DNA of 64,000 bases, from positions 1 to 64,000 of the forward strand of contig JADJZY010000033.1 of assembly GCA_016715505.1 (NCBI GenBank), read 5' to 3'. The translations under genes and the position numbers were made by a program. Position 1 is the first letter of the stretch. Each line of letters opens with the position of its first letter. The notes beneath the pieces were generated by a model. That model made no database searches. It was not told where the DNA came from and saw only the letters and a program-made list of their open reading frames with translations. Source of the stretch: Bacteroidota bacterium. GTDB taxonomy: Bacteria > Bacteroidota > Bacteroidia > Chitinophagales > Chitinophagaceae. Below are positions 1-9,145 of this stretch, piece by piece.

Positions 1-132
1 TGGTTGCGCTTGGCGAAGGTGGGGGTTAAAAAGTACTCAAGTTCAATTTTAGAATCAAAGATAATAGAAAGTACAAATATTGAGCCTAGTAGAAAAGCCC
101 CACTTGCGCCAAACGCATGTTGGCAGCAGTGG
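1..132 (-). repeat. attC-like palindromic repeat, copy 2 (cut by window edge)
   Basis: About 118 bp closely resembling the repeat at 1045-1178, including its centre. The two ends are inverted complements: the left end has GCTTGGCGAAGGTGGGG and the right end AAGCCCCACTTGCGCCAAACG. On the minus strand it directly follows the fic stop codon, where an integron attC site lies relative to its cassette gene. The arm at 119-132 (GTTGGCAGCAGTGG) is complementary at 12 of 14 positions to the far end of the same cassette at 1032-1045. The outermost few bases lie outside the window. The repeat structure is seen directly; the attC role is inference. Confidence 0.6.
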
Positions 133-134
133 TT

Positions 135-743
135 CTATTTGCTTTGGTTACTTATTAGTTCATAAATCAATTCTGTAAGCAATTCCACATCACTGTTAAT
201 CGTTCCCTGCATATATCGATCATATATTACAATGTTGTCAGTTGGGGTGAAATTCAAAGTCATACCCTTTTCTAAGGCAAGTAAACGTATAAATTCACGT
301 TGTGCTCGTCCATTTCCCTCCCTGAAAGGATGTAAAAAATTGACATTGTCTAAGATCTCAGCCAACTTCTTTGCTATTTCAGCCTTGTTATTCCTGTGAA
401 TGGCTTTGTATTCAGCAATAAGCCTGTCTATATACTGAAATGCCATGTCAAATCTCTCTCCTTTAAAAAAGGGCTTACCGTTTTTGCTAATATTAACCGT
501 TCGCGGCTTCCCAGCCCAAGCATAAATATCTTGAAACAAATGCTGATGAATATTCAGCAAACTTGAAATTCCAACAACCTTTATCGGCTTTTCGTAAAGT
601 TCTTGTACTCGCTTTGCTACTGCACCGCTTTCAGCAAAGACAAGAATATTCTCATCAGTAATATTCTCTAAATTGCGAAGGATTCCTGTTCGTGGATCCG
701 TGTAAATATATTCGGGATCGATGTACTTGTAGGAATCAGACAT
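135..743 (-). CDS. fic: Fic family toxin (protein AMPylase)
   Basis: A 202-residue Fic/DOC domain protein. The catalytic motif HPFREGNGR is complete at residues 138-146, with the His and the Asn-Gly-Arg anion-binding loop, and RAQREF follows. Fic enzymes transfer AMP from ATP to a hydroxyl on a target protein; in toxin-antitoxin modules known targets include gyrase and topoisomerase IV, but the target here is unknown. The start codon overlaps the last 8 bases of the upstream antitoxin gene (736-963), which implies translational coupling. The stop codon abuts the attC-like repeat, as in an integron cassette. No frameshift is seen. The family is certain; toxin function is inferred from the pairing with an antitoxin. 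Confidence 0.93.
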   Translation of the reverse strand: MSDSYKYIDPEYIYTDPRTGILRNLENITDENILVFAESGAVAKRVQELYEKPIKVVGISSLLNIHQHLFQDIYAWAGKPRTVNISKNGKPFFKGERFDMAFQYIDRLIAEYKAIHRNNKAEIAKKLAEILDNVNFLHPFREGNGRAQREFIRLLALEKGMTLNFTPTDNIVIYDRYMQGTINSDVELLTELIYELISNQSK

Positions 744-963
744 ATGCTTTATCCTTTGCAGACATTATAAATTCCCCAAAGGTTATTTTTCCAGTTATGT
801 AATCCCGAATCAACTCGATGCCTTTGGGTGTGGGTTCAAATCCTTCAAACATATTAGTTCCGATAGCATATGCTGTACTTTCCAAAGTTTTGAGGTCGGA
901 AAACGGCACACCCATTAGTGTGAGATTACTACGATCAATTTTAATTTCTTTGTACATCTTCAA
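736..963 (-). CDS. VbhA-like Fic antitoxin
   Basis: A 75-residue protein encoded directly upstream of fic. Residues 36-41 read TNMFEG, which fits the Fic inhibitory motif (S/T)xxxE(G/N); in this class the Glu blocks ATP binding in the Fic active site. The C-terminal half (roughly residues 42-75, PTPKGIELIRDYITGKITFG) resembles the short helical tail of VbhA-type antitoxins. The gene order antitoxin-toxin with an 8-bp overlap matches class I Fic modules. A TATCTTTG -7 box lies at 975-982, only a few bases before the start codon, so the cassette seems to carry its own promoter and the message may be nearly leaderless. Confidence 0.85.
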   Translation of the reverse strand: MKMYKEIKIDRSNLTLMGVPFSDLKTLESTAYAIGTNMFEGFEPTPKGIELIRDYITGKITFGEFIMSAKDKAYV

Positions 964-974
964 ATTGCTTATTT

Positions 975-982
975 CAAAGATA
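975..982 (-). promoter_or_regulatory. -7 box of the Fic cassette promoter
   Basis: On the minus strand the sequence reads TATCTTTG, a full match to the Bacteroidota TAnnTTTG -7 element. No clear TTTG -33 element is seen at the usual distance. The expected transcription start is about 5 bases before the antitoxin ATG. Confidence 0.5.
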
Positions 983-1031
983 CAATCATTCTATTTCTAA
1001 AGGCTACTTGATGCAATGTTTTGTTGTTTGT

Positions 1032-1178
1032 CCATTGCTGCTAACGGTTTTGGGCTTGGCGAAGGTGGGGTTTAGAAAGTACGAATATTCAAATTTAGTA
1101 CAAAAGCTAATAGAAAGTACAAATGCTCAGCCTAGTACTAAAGCCCCACTTTTGCCAAACCCATGTTAGCTGCCGTTT
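1032..1178 (-). repeat. attC-like palindromic repeat, copy 1
   Basis: The body at 1045-1170 is an imperfect palindrome: the left arm TGGGCTTGGCGAAGGTGGGG pairs with the right arm AGCCCCACTTTTGCCAAACCCA, around a centre of about 60 bp. The outer ends are CTAAC (1041-1045) and GTTAG (1165-1169), comparable to but not identical with the integron core sites RYYYAAC/GTTRRRY. The arm GTTAGCTGCCGTTT (1165-1178) is complementary at 13 of 14 positions to 1971-1984, the other end of the same cassette. The arm CCATTGCTGCTAAC (1032-1045) instead matches the end of the neighbouring Fic cassette. This cassette-specific pairing is the pattern of integron cassettes. An attC role is inferred. Confidence 0.65.
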
Positions 1179-1936
1179 AATCTATCTTTTCAATTTGATA
1201 ATATTTATATTCTATTCTCACCATTGGCTTGTCTATATCAGAACCAAATTCTAATATTTCTATTAATTGATTTTTCTTATTGTACGAATATTGATGTTTT
1301 CTAAAAAGTGTCCCATTATTGAAATATGTATAATCTTCAATTAATTGATTTGAATCGTTGTACACTTCTATAAATTTTTGTTTTTCTAAATAGTCTAATT
1401 TGTCAATTAATGATTTTTTGCTTTATTATTTCCTCGATTCTGCTTTGTTCTCAAATTTATAGTGTTCAGTTTTTTATTGTCAGCAGTTAAAATCCATTTT
1501 TTTCTCCTAGGTAATTCATAAATGAAATTGTGTTCATTTCAATTAGCTGTTTTCTATTGTTATAAATAAAAGTTGAAAGCAAAACTGTATCATTGTTTCG
1601 TTTTATGATTGATTTTGTTTGGTTGTTATTTGAATTATAAAAATTATTGGCAACTACCAGTTCATTTGGATTGTCTTTTGATTTTATTTCAATTCTAACA
1701 GGCAGTGAATCAACATATTCAAACTTGGTTACAGTTGTCCAGTCATTAGAAGTTTTTCCATTATAATCTATTTGTCTCTTTTCAATAATGCGATTAGATA
1801 TGTCTTTGTAGATAACATTGTTGAGAGAATACTTCCCACTATCAACGCTTATATATTCTTCTACTTTTGTTATTTGTCCAAAAGTCAAAATAGGCAATAA
1901 ATAAAAGTAGAAATAAACTGTGATACGTTTTGTCAC
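1177..1936 (-). CDS. Putative secreted protein, cassette 1 gene (frameshifted)
   Basis: I do not recognise the family. The reading begins at 1936 with a signal peptide (MTKRITVYFYFYLLPILTFGQ) and runs to about 1487. After a stretch needing two frame changes, the same protein continues through a segment reading KSLIDKLDYLEKQKFIEVYN and ends at 1177. Repeated phrases such as YNNRKQLIEM, YNDSNQLIEDYTYFNNG and YNKKNQLIEI recall YD-type repeats. It fills one cassette between the attI-like junction at 1984 and the attC-like repeat at 1045, and its stop codon sits in the repeat arm. Single unknown secreted proteins are a common cargo of integron cassettes. Confidence 0.6.
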
Positions 1937-1970
1937 TTCTGTATGTTTTTAAATTTGAGTATTGGTTCAC

Positions 1971-1984
1971 AAATGGCAGCTAAC
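1971..1984 (-). other. attI-like junction / recombination point
   Basis: The plus strand reads AAATGGCAGCTAAC; on the minus strand this contains GTTAGCTGCC. The same core in inverted form closes the cassette at 1165-1178 (13 of 14 positions). By analogy with integrons, crossover would fall between the G and the first T on the minus strand, giving cassette 1 the span 1045-1983. The site lies about 200 bp beyond the 3' end of the recombinase gene. Confidence 0.5.
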
Positions 1985-1987
1985 TCA

Positions 1988-1995
1988 CAAATATA
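1988..1995 (-). promoter_or_regulatory. -7 box of a possible cassette promoter
   Basis: The minus strand reads TATATTTG, a full TAnnTTTG match, ending 4 bases before the proposed crossover point at 1984. Transcription would start at or just inside any newly inserted cassette, the job of the Pc promoter in integrons. A TTTG element is present only at a longer than usual distance. The rest of 1985-2183 shows no convincing gene; a 60-codon frame there has no family features. Confidence 0.45.
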
Positions 1996-2183
1996 CGCCA
2001 TTGTACGTAGTTGATCGGATGTCCAAAAACATTGGCTTGGGTTGTTTAAACCGCCTAAGGAAGCCATCTTTGGAGATTTGGGTGATCATTTGAGAGAAAA
2101 AATAGAACGCAAGTTTTGAAATGAGGTTTGATTTTGAGACATCAAAGAAGTGTACAAATAGACGCAATATGTAAAAAAAAAAA

Positions 2184-3319
2184 TTATGTATTGTTCCCGT
2201 CCTTTTTCGTGCTAATTTGTTTCATCTCCGGACTTAACTCTTTTAACATTCGATCCAATGGACTTACCACCATTTCCAGTTGACGCTGACTCACATGCGT
2301 ATATATCAAGGTCGTTTTGATATTGCTATGCCCCAATAATCGCTGAAGTAAATGTAAGTCAGTTCCCTGCTCATGGCAATGTGTCGCAAAACTATGCCGC
2401 AAACCATGTATGCCCATTTTTTTGTAAACCCCGGCACGATGTTTCGCTTGCATAAAAACACTTTGAACACTCCGAACAGAATACCTCCCGCCATATTGAC
2501 CTTCGAATAAGTATCGCTGTGGCTTATAAATATTTATGTACTGACCCAACAATACCATGATGGATGTTGGCAAATTTACATATCTGTCCTTTTTACCTTT
2601 ACCGCGTCTGATAAATACCTTATGACGGTATAAATCCATGTCCTCAATTTCGATGTTGACAATTTCACTCAATCGTATGCCCGTTCCATAACATAACGAT
2701 AATATCAACATATGCTTAATATTACCTGTCGCCGTCAATATACGCTGTACCTCTTCAAAACTTAATACTTTCGGTAATTGTAACTGTTTCTTCGGGCGCG
2801 GTATTTCTATACTAAAACGCTCCCATAACAAAACCTGCTCGAAATAAAACTTGAGTGCATTGATTCTACTATGAATCCGATTTTCACCCAATCCTTTTTA
2901 TCAATTAAATAGACAAAGTATAAACGCAACTGCTCATAGGTGATCTCTTGTACCGGTCTATGTTTTAAATCCCTTAAAAACACCCTAAACTCAGAAGTAT
3001 AAGTTCGGAGGGTATGTGGACTATAACCCTGCAACTTAATCTGCTCCATGAATCGTTCCAATTGTCGAGCATTGCCTGCACTAATATCATCCAAACTATC
3101 CGGTTCATACTGCTTCTTGGGTATTTGAAAATGAACACGTAATTGCTCCCGGTCCAATACATACCAAGCCCTACGTGATTGGCTCCATTTCGAACCAGGA
3201 ATGCGCCGGATAATCTGAATTAATTCCGTATCAAATTTGCAAAAAATAAAAATGACTTCCTGCCCTTTATGTAGGTCACATAAAAACGGGCATTTTAACC
3301 AATACCGAATACTGGTCAA
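2184..3319 (-). CDS. Tyrosine recombinase / integrase (one frameshift near 2890)
   Basis: A site-specific tyrosine recombinase. The N-terminal part (from 3319) has a domain with IPGSKWSQSRRAWYV, followed by a SAM-like core-binding domain (YSPHTLRTYTSEFRVFLRDL). The catalytic part has Arg in YGTGIRLSEI, Lys in GKGKKDRYV, HGLRHSFATH (HxxR), LLGHSNIKTT and the Tyr nucleophile in YTHVS; all conserved residues are present. It ends with SPLDRML, similar to the SPLD end of IntI enzymes and of many Bacteroidota integrases, but the extra segment typical of IntI between the Lys and HxxR motifs is not seen. One base change near 2890 (GATTGGGTG) splits the frame. The initiation codon is uncertain; the first frame opens with TTG. 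The adjacent cassettes suggest its substrate. Confidence 0.85.
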
Positions 3320-3544
3320 GATCTTGATGTGTTTTCATAATCAATGCTTTCGCCGTTGTCAGTCACATTCATTCATGTCACTGCATATGTTTTAGTTCAA
3401 TCTAATATCGAATTTAAAAACAAATCATACAACAACAAAATTTAATCATGTAAAATTCCTGTTTTGATCAATAGGATTGAAATCAACATAGGAATATGCC
3501 GTTTTTTACCTGAAGGTGCTGGCAAAACTATCCTCTAAAACGCC

Positions 3545-5891
3545 CTAGTTAAACTTAAAATTATAAGTGATACTCGGTAAAATAGGGAAAATCGAAACTT
3601 GTTTTACTTTCAACTCCACACCATTCTGCGTGTTTAATCCCCCCTGAGTATCTAAATAAACCAAATATGGATTCTGTCTGCTATAAACATTGTAAATGGA
3701 GAAGGTCCAACTGCCTTTCCATTTCTTTTTTGAATCCGGCTTAGGTACATAAATAGCCGCTAAATCTAAGCGGTGGTATGGTGGGAGAGAGTAGTTGTTT
3801 AATTGGTCATAGTTTTGATACAATCCATTGTCAATCACATAAAGTTCAGTTGGGAGCGAAATCCGATTTCCACTTCCAAAACAAATACACCCGATAAAGT
3901 CCATTTCTTATTCAACTCATAGGTGCTGGTTACCAAAATATTATGTCGCTGATCAAACTTTGCAGGATATTCAAGTCCATTGTTCAAATCCTTGAAAATT
4001 CTCCTCGTCCAGGCAAGGGTATAAGATATCCAACCCGTCCAACGACCTTTGGTTTTGTTCACAAAAATTCAGCACCATAAGCGTATCCTCTTCCAAAACA
4101 AAATCGTAATCAATATCCCGAAGCGAAGATGGGCACGTATCCTCACGATACTCCAACAAATTTCTCATGTCTTGTAATAAACTTCAACCGATGTTTCTAC
4201 TTTATTTCAGGAAATTTTTAAAATACCCGATGCTATACTGCCAGGCTTCCTGTGGACGTACAAAGTATGTAGACGGGCTCCAAATATCGGTAGGCAAAGT
4301 AGAACCATTGTTCGTTACTAAATGAAGATATTGATAGGTCTTCGCGACACCCGCTTTGATCGACGAAGTTTTATCTACGGTATAACGAATATTTAATCGT
4401 GGTTCAAATCCACCATAACTCTTTGCAATTTCACCAGCACCATAGCTGATGCTATCCGTCTTTTATCATTCAAATCAAAGGTATATCGGGTATACGGTCC
4501 GGCTTGCATAAACTGCGTATAACGCATTTCCGCATTGATTTTGAACCGCTCTCCCAAATCAAACTCATCCAACGCGTAAAATGCCAATTTCATGGGCATA
4601 TTTCGAAAACGACTGGTCAGGCGATAATTCTGTTCCACCAGCACTTCCGCTCACAGTACTCGGCGTAAAGGTGCGCCAGTATAAATACGCCAAATTTGAA
4701 ATTATGATTAACTTACTATAATAGTCTAATCCACCTTACCACCCAACTTAATGCCCGAATACATTGAATATTAAAATCCTGCTGTTCTGCATTGAAGGTA
4801 AATTGGTAATCATTATACGTAAGCGTTGTATTCATAAAAAGTTTGTTGCTAAACTCATGATTCCAACGTAAAGTGGCGGTGCTATTTCCCCATGGCACTT
4901 TGATATTAAATGTTCTTTCTTTGTTTTTGAAAGTAAACATCCTTGCCAAAATAACCACTGGCATACAGTCGATCTTTCTTGGATAAAATATAATTTACCT
5001 TGGCATTTAAATCATAGAAATAATATCCCGAACCCGAAAGCGTACTTTCTTTATTAACAAAAGGCTTCACCAGCGCGTCAATATAAGTTCTTCTGGCGCT
5101 CACCATGAAGGAGGCTTTATTTTTCAAAATAGGACCTTGTATCGATAAACGGGAGGCTATCAACCCAATCCCGCCTTCAACCTGGTATTTTTTATTGTTA
5201 CCTTCCTTCATACTCACATCAACTACCGAAGACAATCGACCACCATAATTTGCAGGAGCTGTTCCTTTAATGAGGGTTACATTTTTAATGGCATCACCAT
5301 TAAACACGGAAAAAAAGCCAAACAAATGTCCGGTATTGTATACCACAGCTTCATCCAATAAAATCAAATTCTGATCCGGCCCACCACCACGCACGTAAAA
5401 ACCACTTTGGCCCTCACCCGCAGAACTCACACCCGGCAAAAGCTGTAAGGATTTTAATACGTCTACTTCACCCATGATAACAGGTAGTTTTTTCACAGCT
5501 TCCATGGACAATTGATGCATACCCATTTCGGTACTCTTCACATTTTCATCTTTACGCACATCTTTAATGACAATCTCCTTTGAAGTCACATTTTTGGGCA
5601 GCAATTCAATATTGAGCTGGGTATTCTTATCTAAATTGATCGAAATCAACTGGGCTTTAACCCAAATAACTCACCTTGACTTGATAATTTCCTTTAGGTA
5701 CCGAAATGGAATAGAAGCCATAATTATTGGCATTCACTCCTTTTTTTAATTCCAATAAGCCCACTGTTGCGCCAGGTAAACTTTCGCCGCTACTGGCATC
5801 TTTCACATACCCACCAGGTGAATTTGTCTTCTGCTAGCGACCATTTCGAAAATAATATCAAAATAAGGAGCAGGATGAGTCTATGATTCAT
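3545..5891 (-). pseudogene. TonB-dependent receptor, heavily frameshifted
   Basis: An outer-membrane receptor broken into at least six frames. It opens at 5891 with MNHRLILLLILILF, a signal-peptide-like start, then a CarboxypepD_reg-like domain (SGESLPGATVGLLELKKGV). The plug domain follows (GEVDVLKSLQLLPGVSSAGE, FYVRGGGPDQNLILLDEAVV), then beta-barrel strands, with the last fragment ending YNFKFN at 3545. Such receptors import siderophores, cobalamin, glycans or other ligands using ExbB-ExbD-TonB energy; the ligand cannot be told. The density of lesions is far higher than in most of the window. True decay next to mobile elements is plausible, but sequencing errors cannot be excluded. Confidence 0.8.
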
Positions 5892-6263
5892 AAAAATAAA
5901 GCTGCAAGTTAGGCCAATTCAAGGTGGTAAAATTTATTCGATATGAAAAAAGATATAAATTTTGATGATTGGTTAATATCCGGTTTGATAGCGACTAGAA
6001 TGAATTGAATGCTGAATGTCTCCACATTTCTAAAACACCTATAGGTTCTATCATTATTTCCAATCTATTTCTACTTTATAACTTCTTAATGCTTGGTCTG
6101 AGCTGAGTAAAATTAATTTTTCAGAAATACATGGAGAGATAATCAATCTATCAAAGGATCTCCATGAATGTGGGGTATTTTGACCCTAATTTTGCAAAAA
6201 CAAAATATTGGTTGAACTTTAAGTGGGTGCATTTTTTTAAAGTTCCAGTAAGGGAAATCCAAA
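5892..6263. other. Gap without recognisable gene
   Basis: About 370 AT-rich bases between the receptor start and the 3' end of the group II intron. No coding frame with family features, no RNA gene and no clear repeat were seen. Confidence 0.5.
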
Positions 6264-6308
6264 ATCGAGTAGGAGACAAAGATAGATGAATTTATCTTTG
6301 TCGTCTCT

Positions 6309-6345
6309 CACACCACCGTGCATACCGGTCTGGTACACGGCGGTT
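6309..6345 (-). ncRNA. Group II intron domain V
   Basis: On the minus strand, AACCGCCGTGTACC pairs with GGTATGCACGGTGGTG, forming the short catalytic hairpin of a group IIC intron. GTGAGAG follows, then a domain VI-like hairpin (ACAAAGATAA ... TATCTTTGT) before the 3' splice site. The RNA core looks intact even though the protein is not. Confidence 0.8.
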
Positions 6346-6347
6346 TG

Positions 6348-7597
6348 TCAGAATAGTTTTGTTTGTTGGTGTTTGAATGTAAAGTTTGCCTCTAAGCTAA
6401 TTAATCCCATTCGGGTCAGTACACCTGTGGTTAATGTTGTTTGGAGTATTGGGCTTGACGCAACTTTAGCTTTCCTTACTGGAATTTGCCCATTGGTATG
6501 CTTTATCATGATTGACATTTAACCGCCGAAGCATTTTATACCTTGTCCTTATGCGCTTCCATTGTGACCAAGCATTTATCCTAACTCGTTTTCGAATAAA
6601 CTATCAGTTGAGTCAGAGCGCTTTTACTCTCTGTCACGAGAAGTAGTTCCACCATCCGCTTAGTATTACCCTTGAGTTTTCTATCTTCATTTCTAACTCT
6701 TCGGATTGGACCGTTTAAATATTTCACGCATCTTTTCTTTGAGTCTCTCTATGGGTTTGGAACAGATTCTTATCCTCCATCTTCCCTTTCAGTGTAAAAT
6801 GAATAACCCAAAAGTGTACTTGATGTTGGATAGCTAACCCTCTTCTCCTTGTTGACCTTCAAGTGGAGTTTGACTTCGATAAATGTGTGGATACTAGTCA
6901 TTACACGTTCAGCCGACTTTTGGCTCTTTGTATAAATACCACAATCGTCTGCATATCGAACAAACCTTAAACCACGTTTGTCTAACTCTTTATCCAACTC
7001 GTTAAGAATAATATTAGACAATAATGGACTCAGAGGACTACCTTGTCCCCTCCGTGCGGGGGGATGTAATCCCTCCTTCCATGATACCTGATGTTAGATA
7101 AGCCCTCAACAATTTTAAGAGTCGTTTATCTTCTATTCGCTTTGCTAATAAACTCATTAGGTAGTCATGATTCACCTTGTCGAAGAATTTCTCTAAGTCT
7201 AGCTCCACAACTTTTGTGTAACCCTCTTCCAGAAACTTTTGTGCTTGTGTTACTGCTTGATGGGCGTTACGATTGGGTCTAAAGCCATAACTCCATGAAT
7301 GAAATTCAGGCCCCATATCGCTGTTAGTCGTTGATTGATACTCTGTTGTATTAGTCTGTCTATCACTGGATGCCTAACAGCCGTTTGCCGCCGCCTGGTT
7401 TGGGTATTTCTACCCTACGCACTGATTGCGGTTTATACTTGCCTTCCAAAATATCTAGCCTAAAAATGTCCGGTAGTGGTCGTTGATGCAATCGTTTAAC
7501 TCTTTTAAACTCATACCATCTACGCCACTACTTTGTTACTAGTCACTTGCTTTAGTGCATACTTTACATTTCGTATGTCTAATACTTCTTCTAACAT
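6348..7597 (-). pseudogene. Group II intron reverse transcriptase/maturase, broken
   Basis: The ATG at 7597 opens MLEEVLDIRNVKYALKQVTS, a typical class C start. Later fragments contain FHSWSYGFRPNRNAHQAV, VVELDLEKFFDKVNHDYLMS, LSNIILNELDKELDKRG and the catalytic FVRYADDCGIYTKS. A maturase-like tail (NHDKAYQWANSSK, GLISLEANF) ends at 6348. The expected length is about 416 residues, normal for class C. Several frameshifts and an early TAG (GTGGCGTAG near 7522) mean no full-length protein is read. If the breaks are real, the intron could move only with help from another reverse transcriptase. Confidence 0.85.
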
Positions 7598-8227
7598 AGA
7601 AATTTGATATTAGCCCCCCCCAAAAAAACACTTGCCCCTGTTCTCTTGTTCATACATGATTACACTAGGCTTCTTGCACGTTTTATCCTCGAGTTCCACT
7701 CTACTTTCCTGTGTACAGATTTGCTTTGTTGCTGTTTCTGCTTTTCTCGTTTCATCATAAATCCCAATTTTACTTCAAAGCACTTCCTGACATTCAGTCC
7801 TTCTGTTCCCCAAAGGCTCCACCGTTTGATGATGGCTTCAACGATACATACTATGACCTCTGCTGACTTCTTATCACACCCCTACTATATTAGTGTCAGC
7901 CTCTATAGTAGTGTTTCTTCTTTGACATTCGCGCATGTCATCGACAGATTGTGATAAGACCTCTCAGGGTAAGTTCAACCACTTTCCACTCATGTAACCT
8001 CTACATTTACTTGGTAATGGTTCGTTCAGTTTTGGACTTTTGTTTCTTATGCAACATCATCCCCATTACCCTGCCTAATATGTAGTTTCGTTGTAGGTTC
8101 AAGTGTTTGCCTAATAGCTCCCTTCAGATTTCACTTCACAATGAACACCCTTGCCGTTGACTAATGATAAGAACTGAAACTCTCATTCGGGACTTACACC
8201 CTAGAGTTGTTGAACATGCCTGACACA

Positions 8228-8253
8228 TAAAAAAGGTCGACTTACGCCGACCT
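8228..8253 (-). terminator. tonB operon terminator
   Basis: The minus strand reads AGGTCG, an 8-base loop, CGACCT, then TTTTTT. It stands about 20 bp after the tonB stop codon and directly before the group IIC intron. Confidence 0.8.
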
Positions 8254-8273
8254 GTATGATTTTTGTTGAATAA

Positions 8274-9098
8274 CTACTCTTCCAGTTCAAAGGTAATTGG
8301 CAAGCTGTACGATACTCTTACCGCTTTACCATTTTGTTTACCCGGGCGCCAGTTCGGCATACTTCGTACAACGCGCATGGCTTCTTCGTCGCAACCATAT
8401 CCAATTCCACGAGCCACTTTAACATCGGCTATATCCCCGTTTTCATTCACTACGAAGTTAATGACTACGCGGCCAGAAATTCCTTGCTCATTGGCTTGTT
8501 TAGGGTATTTGATGTTTTTGGATAAGTAAGCACTTAAGGCATCATCACCACCCGGAAATTCAGGCATTTGTTCTACAAACTCAAAAATTTCATTTTTAGG
8601 CGGTTCCGGCTTAGGAGGTTCAACGACTGCAGGACCTTTATCTGGCACTACAGGCGCATCCAATTTGGCATTTTCATCTCCTTCAACCGTAACGGTACTG
8701 GCAGTTGCTTTTTCCAGTTCCTTCTTTGGTGGTGGTTTTTCCTCTTCCTTCACCTCTTCGGCTTTTTTAATCACCGGAGGGGTAAATTTCACCTGCGGTT
8801 TCACCGGTGGCGGTGGAGGAGGTGGGGGAGGTGGTGGTGGTTTCTTTTTGTCAACCGGAGGAGGTGTGATTAATTCAGTCACCTTCACCTTAGGTTTAGC
8901 CTTTTTGGGTGTTTTGTTCATCAAACTGGCAATGACCGGAATAGAGGCCAGAACAGTTGCAAAAACAACAGCACCTATGATGGAATTACGAACACGCTTA
9001 CTATAATTTTTGCGTAATTCATAAGCCCCATAAGTTTTGTTTCGTCCTTCAAATATGATGTCCAAAACGTCAGACTTCAGAATATCTTTTGCTTCCAT
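8274..9098 (-). CDS. tonB: TonB energy transducer
   Basis: 274 residues. One N-terminal membrane segment (IIGAVVFATVLASIPVIASL, about 40-60) is followed by a periplasmic spacer with a run of 12 prolines and more PPP/KPPP blocks. The C-terminal TonB domain starts at PEFPGGDDALSAYLSKNIKYP and ends with SYSLPITFELEE. It couples the proton-motive force harvested by ExbB/ExbD to outer-membrane receptors. It is the last gene of exbB-exbD-exbD-tonB, which is followed by an intrinsic terminator. The long proline run would normally need EF-P for translation. The frame is intact. Confidence 0.95.
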   Translation of the reverse strand: MEAKDILKSDVLDIIFEGRNKTYGAYELRKNYSKRVRNSIIGAVVFATVLASIPVIASLMNKTPKKAKPKVKVTELITPPPVDKKKPPPPPPPPPPPPVKPQVKFTPPVIKKAEEVKEEEKPPPKKELEKATASTVTVEGDENAKLDAPVVPDKGPAVVEPPKPEPPKNEIFEFVEQMPEFPGGDDALSAYLSKNIKYPKQANEQGISGRVVINFVVNENGDIADVKVARGIGYGCDEEAMRVVRSMPNWRPGKQNGKAVRVSYSLPITFELEE

Positions 9099-9145
9099 GT
9101 TTGAGGTTTTGACTTTTAGATGTGTTTTTGAATAAATTCCATAAA

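Larger units (their letters stand above)
6264..8226 (-). mobile_element. Group IIC (class C) intron
   Basis: The minus strand starts at 8226 with GTGTCAGGCATG and carries blocks known from group IIC introns such as that of Oceanobacillus iheyensis: AGGGTGTAAGTCCCGAA, GGCAAGGGTGTTC, GAAATCTGAAGGGAGC and TTGCATAAGAAACAAAAGTCC-like text. Domain V is at 6309-6345 and the 3' end reads CTCCTACTCGAT near 6264. Its total length of about 1.96 kb is normal for class C. The encoded reverse transcriptase is broken. The intron lies directly after the T-run of the tonB terminator and on the same strand, the classic target of group IIC retrohoming. The plus-strand frame at 7604-7954 lies in intron RNA and is not a gene. 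Confidence 0.88.

Noticed and set aside
1985..2167. A 60-codon minus-strand frame between the recombinase and the cassettes
   Set aside because: No family features; it lies in the presumed attI region and looks like leader DNA.
7604..7954. Plus-strand open frame of 116 codons
   Set aside because: It lies wholly in group II intron RNA domains on the opposite strand.
8568..9006. Gly-rich and Trp/Arg-rich plus-strand frames
   Set aside because: They are the antisense of the proline-rich part of tonB.
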